Below, piece by piece: positions 38,813 to 49,875 of a stretch of DNA of 64,000 bases. Location: assembly GCF_963662255.1 (NCBI RefSeq), contig NC_085074.1, positions 806,001 through 870,000 on the forward strand, read 5' to 3'. The notes beneath the pieces are model-generated. The model searched no databases and was not told the DNA's origin. It saw only the letters and a program-made list of their open reading frames with translations. Origin of the DNA: Cinclus cinclus (Eukaryota > Chordata > Aves > Passeriformes > Cinclidae). The position numbers and the translations under genes are program-made. Each line of letters begins with the position of its first letter. Position 1 is the stretch's first letter.

Positions 38813-38868
38813 AAGCCATTAGGGATGTCAGATGTTGCCGAAGCCATTAGGGATGTCAGATGTTGCCG
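38813..38868. repeat. Exact 28-bp tandem duplication
   Basis: The two units, 38813-38840 and 38841-38868, are identical: aagccattagggatgtcaga then tgttgccg. Confidence 0.95.
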
Positions 38869-39104
38869 AGGGGGACGTGAGAGAGGCAGTATCTAGCACT
38901 GTGTACCCGAGCTGCAGACGTCAGCCGTGCCTGAAAACCAGCTGAAACACAGCTTTGTGAGCTGGGGGTGATTTGTCACAATCGGGTCACATTTGTGTCA
39001 CATTTGTACTGGCCCCCAGCAGAAAACTGGAAATCTCAGGAAAAATGGTATTTTCAGATGAGGCTTGTGGATGTGGTGGAGGTGTCATCTTTTAGGGGAC
39101 TCAG

Positions 39105-39345
39105 TTTAGCTTCCTCTAGTACAACAGGGAAGGTTTAGGTTGGCCATCAGGAGGAATTTCTTTACAGAAAGGGTGATTAGAAATTGGAATGGGCTGCCCA
39201 GGGAGGAGTGGAGCTGGAAGTGTTTAAGGAATGACTGGATGTGGCACTCAGTGCCATGGTCTGGTTGGGGTGGTAGTGACTTGGCACAGGCTGGGTTTGA
39301 CCTCAGAGGTCTTTTTTCCACCTGAATGATTCTGTGATTCTTTTG
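39105..39345 (+). mobile_element. CR1 LINE 3' end, well preserved
   Basis: Contains ggccatcaggaggaatttct, gggctgcccagggaggag, actggatgtggcactcagtg and ccatggtctggttggggtgg, and ends gatcc-less cctcagaggtctt then gattctgtgattctttt. Confidence 0.92.
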
Positions 39346-39554
39346 TTACCTCCCTAAACTCATTCTCCTATTGTAAAAGCTGGATTTTTCCTAAAAGATT
39401 ATAATTTTTAAAAAACAAACCAAAAAGAAACCCCAAAGCAAAGCCCCAAGTGCCAGGGCTGGTGCCAGGACTGGGGGCACCAAGGTGCACACATTTTCCT
39501 AGGGGCTGGAGAGGGACCCCCAGATGAGGGGCCCAAGGGGCTTTGTTTGGGGTC

Positions 39555-39715
39555 CTCATCAATATCTGCAGGGAGGTATCAGAGATGGAGCAGGCTCTCT
39601 GCTCCCTGGGGCCGAGGAGTGGGATAAGAAGCAATGGGCAGAAACGCGTGCCAAGTTCTACCTGAACATGAGGAAGAACTTTCCTGTGTGGGTGACCAAG
39701 CACTCAGTCACTGAC
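39555..39715 (+). mobile_element. CR1 internal fragment, plus orientation
   Basis: gagcaggctctctgctccct, aagaagcaatgggcagaaac and cctgaacatgaggaagaact are CR1 coding/3' motifs. Confidence 0.8.
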
Positions 39716-39732
39716 TGACTCCCAGAACCAGA

Positions 39733-39910
39733 CTAACAGAATAACACAACCTCCTGAGCTGGAAGGGACCCATCAGGACCACGGATCCTACTCAGCCTTG
39801 CACAGGACATCCCAACAACCCCGCTGTGCTCCTGAGAGCCTTATCCCAGCACTGTTGGAGCCCTGCCATCCCTGAGGCCATGACCATTCCCTAGGGAGCC
39901 TGTTCAGTGT
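39733..39910 (-). mobile_element. CR1 fragment, minus orientation
   Basis: Plus strand agaataacacaacctcctga, gctggaagggacccatcagg and cttgcacaggacatcccaac are a reversed CR1 3' portion. Confidence 0.75.
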
Positions 39911-39914
39911 TCCA

Positions 39915-40055
39915 TTGCCCAGAGAGGCTGCGGAACGTCTCTCACCGGGGATATTCCAAACCCTTCTGGACACAATCCTGTGCTGTGTGCTCCGGGATGC
40001 CCCTGCCTGAGCAGCGAGGTTAGACCAGATACCCCACTGCGGTCCCTTCAACCTG
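39915..40055 (+). mobile_element. CR1-like 3' fragment abutting the SLC23A2 CpG island
   Basis: ctggacacaatcctgtgctg, gggatgcccctgcctgagca, ggttagaccagatacccc, then gtcccttcaacctg. A common avian CR1-type 3' end, though subfamily or LTR origin is not certain. Confidence 0.65.
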
Positions 40056-40109
40056 CCCCATGCCGTGACTCTGCCATTTGTGTTTTTCATGCGTAAGTCG
40101 TTAACACGC

Positions 40110-40850
40110 CCCTGCGGCTGGAGGCTTCTCCCTCAGGGCACGCGAGGCTGTTTCCCCCGCCGAGCGCGGCGACCGCCATGGCGGCCGAGGCCCGAGGCAG
40201 CGGAGTTGGGGCCGCGCCATCTTGTAGGGGGCGGAGCAGGACCCGTCCCGCCCCGTGCTCTGCCTGCCGGGGCCGCCCGGCCCCGCCGCCCTCGCCGTGG
40301 AGACCGAGGGGAGCGGAGCCGCAGCCCCCAGCGCCATTGCCGCCCTCAGCCCGCCATGGCAGGTGAGCCCGTCCTCCCCGTCCTGCTCCCCGCCGCCGCC
40401 CGCCCTGAGGGAGCAGCTTCCCCGCCGCGCTCTCCCCTCAGCGTCCTCTCCTCCGCTCTCACCCTTCAGCGCTTTCCCCTCAGCCTCCCGCCCGCTGTCA
40501 CCTCCGTGCCGGCCCCGCACACCCGCGGCTCGCCCCTCGCTGCCGCGGGCCGGAGGGTCGCGGCTCACCGCAGCCTCCACCATGTTAGCCGGCCGCAGTT
40601 CACCTTGGCCGCGCGGCTCCCGCGCCGTCCGCACCTCTCCGCTCCTCCTCTCCATTTTATCTCGCATTTGTGGGTTAAACAAACCCTTCCCTGTGTTCCG
40701 AGCCGGCGTTTTCGGCCTCGGCATCGTCTCCAGGGGATGGGGAAGAGGCGCGGGGGGATGCCCGGGGTGGTACCTGCGGCGGGGTCACCTGCGCAGCGAA
40801 CAGGATCGGGCGGGCATCGATCCCCGGGGTGGGGTCGTGTCTCTGTGCTG
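40110..40850 (+). promoter_or_regulatory. SLC23A2: CpG island, probable SLC23A2 promoter
   Basis: Very GC- and CpG-rich, with GC boxes (gggggcggagc) and two YY1-type sites (gccatggcggcc near 40176, gcgccatcttg near 40217). It is the only island between TMEM230 and the SLC23A2 coding exons on the plus strand. An antisense transcript cannot be excluded. Confidence 0.65.
40150..40362 (+). other. SLC23A2: Candidate non-coding first exon of SLC23A2
   Basis: GC-rich leader ending at a strong donor, ATGGCAG|gtgagc (40362/40363). Start not resolved. The link to the coding exon at 61981 is inferred from strand and the lack of any other island. Confidence 0.5.
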
Positions 40851-43342
40851 CTGAGGTCATTATTTTTTTTTTCCTTTAATCTGAAACAAAATGGGTGGCA
40901 GAGCCGTAAGCTTGCAGATGGGATGGAGAAATACAGGTTAATTCTCCCCTGGTCCTGAAGGGGTGGCCTCGCTCTTCCCTTCTTCCCTGATCCCGTTCTC
41001 GTGATATGCTTTAAAGCTTTTTTTTTTTTTTTCCCGCTTTTAAAATTATTTATTTGCATTTTTTATTTTTTTTTTTTCGTTTTTCAGTTCACATCGAGGC
41101 AGTAAATATTTGGGTTTTCTGCTTTTAATTTGCAAGCTCCATTCGATATCATGTGTGGTTTTCTTTTGTTTTAAGGTACATTTTGGGTAGGAAGAAGTGA
41201 TGTAGGTAGCACAGAAAAATGCCTGAATAAAGCTTGCTGTAAGCCTATTAGGTTTCTTAGAATAAGGACTGACCATTATCAGATATTCCTTATTAGGGAT
41301 TTTTGCCTTTTTTCCATAAAAACTGGGAATGAGGCAGAGGCTTTACTTTAAATAATAGTTTTAGTCCCGTCCCTTCATTTTATAGCCGTCGTTGTTATTT
41401 TGAAGGCAGGGAAGAGCAGCCCTTGAAGCAGTTTGGGGCTCTCCTGACCAGGTGAGTGTGGGCAGGGCTGACCCCAAAGGCAGCAGCAGAGCCGGTGGAA
41501 GATTCTGGCAGGGAAGGGAAATCCTCCGAGGTGTTTAAGACAAGGTAAAGACCTGGCCTGTTAATTTTTCTGCCTTGTCATTTCCCACATGCAGCTGACT
41601 CTTGGTGTGAGTTCAGTGACAGGTAAATGCCAGGCTCCCTGTTGCTGATGAGCTTTAATTTTCAATAAAAACACCAAATGCTCTGTATTCACTGGGAGCT
41701 TAATATGTCCATGTGTCCTCACTGCAGTGTAGCATTGTCAGGCTTGAACAGGCTTTAAGTTACCCAGTTTAAGCTTAAAGGAAGAGCTGTTTTGGGTAGT
41801 GTTTTTCCTGGCAGGTGGAGTTTGATGCAGGCTGTAAAATGAAGTGGAGAAGCAGAACAAATGCTGGAATGATGGCCTGCATAGTGCCAGAGCCAGGCTT
41901 AACTGCACACCTTGGTCATCAGTTGATTTCAGTGTATATAAAGGATTATTGCAACAAGTATCTCAGGTTAGCAAACTGGAAAATAATCCTTGAGATATGT
42001 GGAACAATTGGATTAGTTGATGAGCTCTTGGACCCCTACTCCTGGTTGCCCGTCACGATCCAGATAGCTTGAAATTAGAGCAGTGTTGAGATGGAGATGC
42101 ACTGAAACAAATTTAACCTTGAGCTAGCAAGGAGGTTAAACAAGCCCTGAGATTTTTGTCATGGATTTAAACAAGCCTCTGGCTTAGTCAAGATGAGAAG
42201 AGGACTTGAAAATGTCTTATCAGCGCCCTGGGGACAAGAAGAGGTCTCGCTGGGGTTCTCAAGGGTGGGTTGTGCTCCTGTTGTGGCTTAACAGGCCGAG
42301 CTCGAATGGTTTAAGACCATCCCAGTGTTGTCACTGGGCCGGAAGCTCTGCCCTGAGCCAGGCTTAGCTTTGCTGAACTCTCGGGAAGCACACGGCTCTC
42401 AGCAGATGGACGGAGCAGGATGGGAATCAGGTTCTCAGAGCACGGGCCTGTTGCTTCTTCAGCATTTTCAGCTTGAAAACAAATCGGAAGGAAAAGCAGT
42501 TCCTCAAACAGTGGGAGGATTTGGGCTGCAGGTAGATGGGTGTTTCCTTGGGTGATAGCAGCTGTTGAAGCGGCTCCCCTCCCTCATCTTCTGGCAGCGT
42601 CCCCTGGGGGGATGGCAGCTCAGTCAGGGGTTAGCCCACAAAACTTTAGTTTTTCTGTGGCAGCCACCTCTGTTCGGGGAATTTTTGTGCTCTTTGCCTT
42701 CCCTGAGCCCAGGCAGTCCTAAATGGGCCTCCCCAAATCCATATTGGGTGGTGTGGGGGTGTATTTAAACGTTTCTGATACGAAATTCACGAGAATTTCT
42801 GTCTCGTGAGGTCGTCGTTGTATTCCAGTGGAGAAATACAAATAATTTCTTTGTTGCTGTTACTTGGTTGGAGACTTCTTCAGGGGAAGCTTGAGATAAT
42901 GGCAGTGTTTGAGGTTTGGATTTTTCCTAGGAGAAAACACTGGCTGTGGATTTCCCCCATGTTTGTTAAGAAGAACCTGTAAAAAATGCTGCATTTGTAT
43001 GCAGTTCCTATTTCAAATGTTCTTTTAAATTAAACTTGAGGTTTTTTATATTTGATTCTGTCAGTATGTTTGAGGATTTATTTCTTCCTGGTGTAGCCCC
43101 GTTTCCTCAGCGTGGTGGAGTGTCCCGGAGGGCTGTGGCAGTGGCTTTGTTGTTTGTGGAAGTTGATGGGAGACCATTGAAAGGAAAGTGGGTGAAACTC
43201 CAGGCATTGTCAGCATGGATTCCTCCAGAAGTGGCTGCTAAGCTGTTCTCTTGACTGTTCTGAGCTGCAGCGATTAATCCTCTTCTGATCCTGAGGGCAG
43301 GGGAAGGCAGCTGGCACCCCCGGGAGCTGTGTCAATAGGAAG

Positions 43343-43565
43343 GTGATGGAATCCTGGAGTGGTTTGGGTGGAAAGGACCTCGAAACCTATCCAGTGCCAC
43401 CCCTGCCATACCTTCCACTATCCCAGGCTGCTCCAAGCCTCAGTGTCCAACCTGACCTTGAGCACTGCCAGGGATCCAGGGGCAGCCACAACTTCTCTGG
43501 GCACCCTGTGCCAGGGCCTCAGCACCCTCCCGGGCAAGAATTTCTTTCTGAGAAGATACTGTTCT
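43343..43565 (-). mobile_element. CR1 fragment, minus orientation
   Basis: Plus strand ggagtggtttgggtggaaag, cactatcccaggctgctcca and cttctctgggcaccctgtgc are classic reversed CR1 3' sequence. Confidence 0.9.
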
Positions 43566-46500
43566 GCTGTAGTTGCTTCTGTCAACGTCTTTGTGTGAAC
43601 CACGTAAGAAATCTCAAGCCCCAGAAGTTTCTGTAGGGCCATTTCTTTAATAGATTCATTTTGCTTTCAAACACTTCTTTATGTGTTTATCCTTACAGGA
43701 GAAAATGCAGATGGCTGCACACAATCCTTCTACTTCCATTGGAGCTGATGGTTTATATGTTGCTGGAAAATCTGTTTATATTAAGTGTTATTTATGAGGC
43801 CTCAGTGGTCATGACATGGCCTGACAACAGTTACCGTGGGGGTTATTTTACTTAAAAGCTGCAGGAAGACAATATTGACTATTAGAATGAGTGAGACAAG
43901 CATCCTGATGTAATGAAGGCAGAGTAAAATAAATCATTATAAATGAAAGTTCTTGCTGTGTTCTCCAGCCTTCCCGGGGGTGAAGTTTGTTCAGACACAG
44001 CCAGCTTCTTGGGGTGCACTAAATACTTCTGTCAGTACTTGGGAGCACATTTGGTTTATGGACAGATGTTTTCAGTTGTTATGAGCTGTCTCAGGACAGG
44101 ATTTCTTTGATGGCAGGAAAGAAATCTGATGATATTTGGCTGTTTTCAGGTTGTGGGAAGGAAATGTTTGCTGTGTGTGTTTCTACTGGAGATGAATCTA
44201 CATGGGGATTTCTTGCCATGACAATTTGGCCCGGAAAAGAAGCAGAGCTACTTCCTTGGAAAGGCGGTTGGGGTGTTGAGACATCACTGGCACTTAGTGG
44301 GGAAAGAGGGGAGGAGGGAGAACTGGACTTGTAGCTCAGAAGTCTCCTTTTGTAATTTCATGCCTTCCACTCGCTCTAATCCTGGCCGAACACTGGGAAC
44401 GTGTGTGGCATCGGGAAGGCCACATGCCCAGCAATAGACGCGACTCCCGCGGTTCTCCAGGGGGACCAGGAGCCCGGTGTGGATTTTGTGGTCCTCAGTG
44501 TTGTCATCAGCCCCCTCTGCAGTGAGTCACCCTCGCCTGGGAGCTGTGACTCTTCCCTCGGCTCTGCCGTGGCCCGGGGCTTTGAGAGCTCCCGGGATGG
44601 TTTTTGGGAAGGATGAATTGGCCACCAGGCTGTGTCCAGGGAGTTGGAAAGCACCGGGTTGGGTGTCTTCCTGCTGGTATGCTGGGAGTGGATTGAAATG
44701 CTCTGTGTTTCCATTCCACAGCTCCGTTTGATTGTTTGCTGAGGAATGGCTGGGCTCAAGGTAACTGTAAAACTAGTATTTTAATGAATTTTTAATTAGA
44801 AATTCAATTTTCTGAATCTCCCCTTGTCTCATTTCTCAGGCCAGGAGATGCAAGTGTAGGTTAAGGGGAGGGGTGGGGGCAGGGAATGCACTTAACATCC
44901 AAGTATCTGCCATTTACTTATTTGATTTTAATATTACTTTTAAATAGCAGCTTCAAGAAAGAATAAACTTTATCCTATTTCGCTGAAAGGGAATTTCCAG
45001 AGTTCCTTCTCAACACATTCAGGCAAGCAGAATATTTTATTCTTCCCCCAAAACCTACTTTACTAAGCAGTAATGAATCGATATGTGTTTTTAAGAGTGT
45101 CCCAGGCACCTTGGGGGCATGGCATGGCTGGATTTTAGCTGCCTATTTTGGAGGCTGATGCATCTCTGTCCTCTGAACCAGGAATGTTTTGATCTTGGAC
45201 TTGCGTCAGCAAAGTGCCTGAGAAAACAAGCTTTGTCTGATAGTTGTATTTTTAGGAGCAGAGGAGTCCAGTTGTGACGGTGGAGGAGCTGAGTTGTCCT
45301 TCAGTACCTGGAAGTGTCTGAGCTTTCCAAGCTCTGTGTGCTCTGAAAACAACTGACCTGGTTTCTTCGTGTTTGGGTTAAACCAGCATGTGCCCTTCCT
45401 GATACAAGGGACTGTTTGAATTTCTCACCCACTTTATGTTCACTTCAGAGTAAAACTGCTTGAAGAATGGGCTTCAAATGAGTATGATGGTGGAGGAGGG
45501 ATTGACTCACCATTTTTTGGTTTTGACTGTTTGGAAATGTGAGTCACCCAAACTGATTCTCAATTTGATTTTGAATGGCTCCATGTCCCCCAGTTAGTTG
45601 TCTGGATTTATATTTAAATCAAACTGTTTCAAGGCTCGTGCCTTTCCAGCAGTTGGATGAAGCATTTTGGGAATGCAGGGTGGTGGAAAAGTTAAGTGAA
45701 GCAATTTCAAGGGGGCTCATGCACTGACATAGATGGGTATTAATCTCGGGTATGAGCTTTGAGTAGTTCAGGCTCTCAGTGGAGCAACACATTTTAATTT
45801 GCTTTACTCCTGTTTTGCATGGCCGTGAAATGGCAATCCAGGGCATTAATACCGATTTTAGTGTTTTGCTGGCTGTTACTTGTGAGATTGTAAAAGTTAA
45901 CACAACAAAGTGCAGCTTTAATGGGAAAGTGCCTTAAATACTAATGCACTTGGCTGTGTTTATGTGCTGGGGTGGTTAATGTGAATTTATCCCAGGCTCC
46001 CAGCCCTTTGGAAATCCTGTGGATCTGCTGCTAGCAGGGGCAAGGAAATTCTGGAGGTCTTTGACTATCAAGCCTAGCTTTGTTGAGCACCCTGTTCTCT
46101 AGCCCAGAAGCCACTGTCTGAAGAATTTCATATTTTTCTGACCTTCCTGCTGTTGCCACTTAGCTGGAATGTCTTGAATTTCATCCTGAAGCTCAGATCA
46201 GGTGCTGCTATGTTGTGCTTTTAAAGGGAATTGTGTGTAAATGTTGTTAGCAGCATTGAAGGTCATGGAGAGGATCTCGTAAAACGGGCACGTGACTCCA
46301 TGTCATGACTTTCGCTTTTTATTTAGAAGCTTGGAAGGGAGATAAAGTGCTGCACTGCAAAGTTAGCAACCTTTGCTTTTGTGTGCTGACTGAAATGAGC
46401 TCAGAGTCTCAGAGCTAATAGCACGCAGTGTGGACTCTGCTGTGGGAAGGTTTGAATTTTACGGAGTCTTTGAATCCCTGTGACAGGAAAAAAAAAAAAA

Positions 46501-46619
46501 TTTTGTTCTGTTTATTACTTGTCCTTTGTGTGGAGAATCCTGTATCCAGATCCTCACTATACCCAAGCAAAGGAATTTTTGCATGCTCTAAAGCACCAGC
46601 TCTTCACAGGTTACCACAG

Positions 46620-46624
<5 letters not shown>

Positions 46625-46677
<53 letters not shown>
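46625..46677. repeat. Poly(T) tract of 53 bases
   Basis: An uninterrupted run of 53 T between gcttgc and gtgcag. Confidence 0.95.
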
Positions 46678-46678
<1 letters not shown>

Positions 46679-49600
46679 TGCAGAATTGTTTCTGAAGGGT
46701 AACCCTGATGCAAGCAGCATTTGCTTGGTCACATTTTAACACATTGGGGTTTTTGATAAAAGCTGGCAGATTATGGTTTCCTGATAAGCATTTTGTTGTA
46801 TTAAGGCCAAACTTAACAATTAATTTGGATTGAGACTGACAAGAAAGAAATTGGAGCTGCAGGTTCATAGGCTGCTCAGAGTGCAGGAAATAATTGCTGT
46901 ATTCTCATACTGCTCTGTGTCCTTTCATCTCTGGGAGCAATAACAATTACCAGTAATTTGCTGGAATTGGATGTATTTGCATGGGTGCCATTTAATTTTG
47001 TGTGTGGAATTTTGGGAGGTTGTGCTGAGCAGAGTCATTATTACCAATATAATTTCACAGGGTTCTGGTCTGGTTTATTCAGCCAGTTGGACACTTATTT
47101 TTAATTATTTCAGCTCACTGATAGATGCTTTTAAAGCTAAAAAAAAAAAAAAAAGAAAGAAAGATGGATGAGGGAGAGGATTTTGGGTTTTTTTAATACC
47201 CAGGTCTTGGGGGTTTGTTGTAGTCCTGTTAGATGTTTCCCTTGTCCATCTTTTCTGTTGGCAAATACCAGGAAAGGCAAAGGATGGAAGGCTGGGCTCA
47301 TTTGGAGTCATGATCCTCCTCATAAAAGCACACTCTGAAGACCCCTCCTGCAGCAGAGGAAGAGCTGCTAGTCCTGTAAACATCCCCTGCTAATGAGCTG
47401 CTCTGCTTTGGAGGGGATCAAACACAGCTAATGCTTTTCATGGAGATGCCTAATCAGCCACAATAGAACCAAGCAAAGCTGTCAATTAAATCTTCTATTC
47501 AATTGCTCGGTATAAATGAGCCTGAACCCACAACGCTGTCTGAGCTCCCCTCCCTGGCTCTTGGGGTTTAGTAAAGATTTTGTGATCAGCATTAGCCAAA
47601 TTTTGGAGCTCACTTAGGTACGCTCCATCTGTATTGGTCTTTTCTCCTAATTATTCAAAGGCCAAAATGTGTGCTGAAGTGCTGATCCTTCAGATAGCAG
47701 TAGCTAAGAAGTCTTGCATTTATCTGAAGCCAATTAAGTAAGAATAATTGAGATTATTTTGTTAAAAGCAGTGCTGAAACACATCTGCCAAAGAGCCCTG
47801 AAGATGAAGCAGCCATTAAGGCAGAATATTAAACCCACTGTGTATTGGTTAAAAAAAGGATTGGTTTACTGGCAGAAATCACAGAGAGGTTTACTGAAGG
47901 TAAATAGAGGTTTCTTTTACTAAGTTTTGCCAAAGTACTTTTTTTAAAAGTCTTCCCAAAACCAAGAAGTTTTCCTTCAATAACCTCTAGTTGGTATAAA
48001 TGCTATTGTAAGTAGTGTGAACTCTGAAGATATTATAATTCTTGGTGCTTTTCCTGAGCAACCAGTTGGGTGTTAAACTGGCTGTTCCATTTCTGTCCCT
48101 TCACTTGGAAAAGCCACTTAACCTTCTTTAGGTTCTGTTGCTCACAGGGATATTTAATGCATTAATTTCTATTTAATGCATTCTTAATTACCTGCTTACA
48201 CAGGGAGGAAAATCTTCAAAGCCACTGCACAAGATGACATCCCCCATCTCTGCCTGGTGGTGTGGTGTGTGACACAGGGGTGAGGTGGCAGCTGGGCTCC
48301 AGCGAGTCCTGTTCCCTTGGACTGTCCCCATGGATTCAGAGGGTGGAGGGACCAATAAAGGCACATTTCTGAGGAGGTCAATGCTGGTGGCTGGGTAGAA
48401 GCTGCTTTCACCTGAGCCTGCCTGAAATGGCAGCAGGGGAGTCACCCAGCAGGGCTGGCTGAACACTGAAACACTGCCAGGCTTGTTGTGAAATTAATAA
48501 ATTAGTAATTGGTTGGCTTAACATGTGGGAATCAAACCCAGGGTTGCTTACAGTTGTTTGGTGTGTGGGCAGGGAGTAAGGAGTGCTGGTTTGGCTTAAA
48601 TACCGTTAATGGCAGTAATGATTTAATTTTTCCCCAGTGGCTGTGGGAAAGCAAGCTGTGCTTGGTGACCAAAGCTCCTGGGGCAGACAGCTGGGCACCA
48701 GTTGTTGGTGGGAATATCAGCCTTTATTATTGCTAATAGGGTCAATAATGGCATCTGTTCTTGCTCTGTGACACCAAGAGATGCTCTGCCTGTGCCCTGC
48801 CTTGTGCCAGCTCCAGCAGGAAGCTTTCTCCTGTTGCTTTGGGTTTGGCTCCAGGTCAGGACCTCCAAACCCCTGGGAAGGGGTAAAAGCAGCCATGTTG
48901 GCATTGCACTTGTAGAATCGTGGAGCCAGAGGATCCTGTCCTGGGAGCCCAGCAGAGATTCCTTCACATGCAGAATCATGCTGGCTCTGCCCCTCAGCCT
49001 TGGGAGCCTTGGAACCTTTCCTCTGTAAGTGAAGTGAATTTGCTGATTATTCTCAAGAAAGATTTTGAAGTAGTCTCAAAGGAGCGAAAGGTCACTGAGC
49101 AAGAAGGGCACAACTCTCCCAACTGGATAATTAAAAAGAAAATTTTAAAGTATGCTAAGTTGAGATTGACTTGTGGCCATGCTTTGAAGATTAAAATGGC
49201 TTTTTTCATTTTGGATGCAGGAGGTTGAGACTGGTGGGAGGAGGAGTTGTGGCTGCTGGAGCAGTTGAACTGTGAGTTATTGAGCTGTGAACGAGATCCC
49301 AGGATCACTGACCAAAACTATGGATATCTGTTCTTTCCCCCCTCTAGTTTTTAAAGCATTTAGTCTTGCAGCTGAAGTTTTCAGCCTGGCTGCTCACTGT
49401 GTAATGCAGGGTGATTTTTAGGCATCCAAGCAAATGACATATTGAATGAAAAACAAATGATTTTGCACAGAAGTGTTTTGCCTTTAGAAAATCAAAGTAA
49501 CAGCAACTCTGGCTAAAGGGTGGCACTTTCCATGTGCTTTGCACAGCCTGCTGGATTTTTCTGCATCTGAGTTTAGCCCACCCTTTTGAAACTATTAGCA

Positions 49601-49689
49601 GTCATAAAAAAAGGGGGAAACAAAGCTCAGACATAATTGTGCAAACTAACTGGTAATTGGTGTGTGTCAAATTTGTCCATGTTTTTCTG

Positions 49690-49800
49690 GGCGTGGAATG
49701 GGTTGGGACAGGAGAGACCTCAAAGCCTGCCGTGGGCAGGAGCGTCTCCCACTATCCCAGGTTGCTCCAAGCCCTGGCCTTGGGCACGTCCAGGGGTGGG
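49690..49800 (-). mobile_element. CR1 fragment, minus orientation
   Basis: Plus strand aatgggttgggacaggagag, cactatcccaggttgctcca and ttgggcacgtccaggg are reversed CR1 3' sequence. Confidence 0.8.
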
Positions 49801-49807
49801 GATTCCA

Positions 49808-49875
49808 GGAATACATAAAGGTAATGATGTGTTCAGGGTAATCTGGGAATACGTAAAGGTAATGACGCGTTAAGG
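49808..49875. repeat. 38-bp tandem duplication differing at CpG sites
   Basis: ggaatacataaaggtaatga (49808) and ggaatacgtaaaggtaatga (49846). The three CpGs of the second copy are CpA/TpG in the first. Confidence 0.85.

Larger units (their letters stand above)
28926..40110. other. Intergenic region between TMEM230 and SLC23A2
   Basis: No convincing exon. It contains CR1 fragments (29690, 30836, 36826, 39105-40055), a GTT/GTTT low-complexity tract (30448-30554), an A-rich tract near 36470-36505, a perfect hairpin (36079-36108) and a 28-bp tandem duplication (38813-38868). Longer open frames, such as 32971-33369, show no family I recognise. Confidence 0.6.

Noticed and set aside
40065..40958. 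297-codon open frame on the plus strand (and a 207-codon frame opposite)
   Set aside because: It runs through a CpG island, crosses the likely exon 1 donor and is low in stops only because of GC content; composition is Pro/Arg/Ser-rich with no recognisable domain.
46625..46677. Poly(T) as the tail of a processed pseudogene
   Set aside because: No gene-like body, poly(A) signal or target-site duplication found to the right of the tract on the minus strand.
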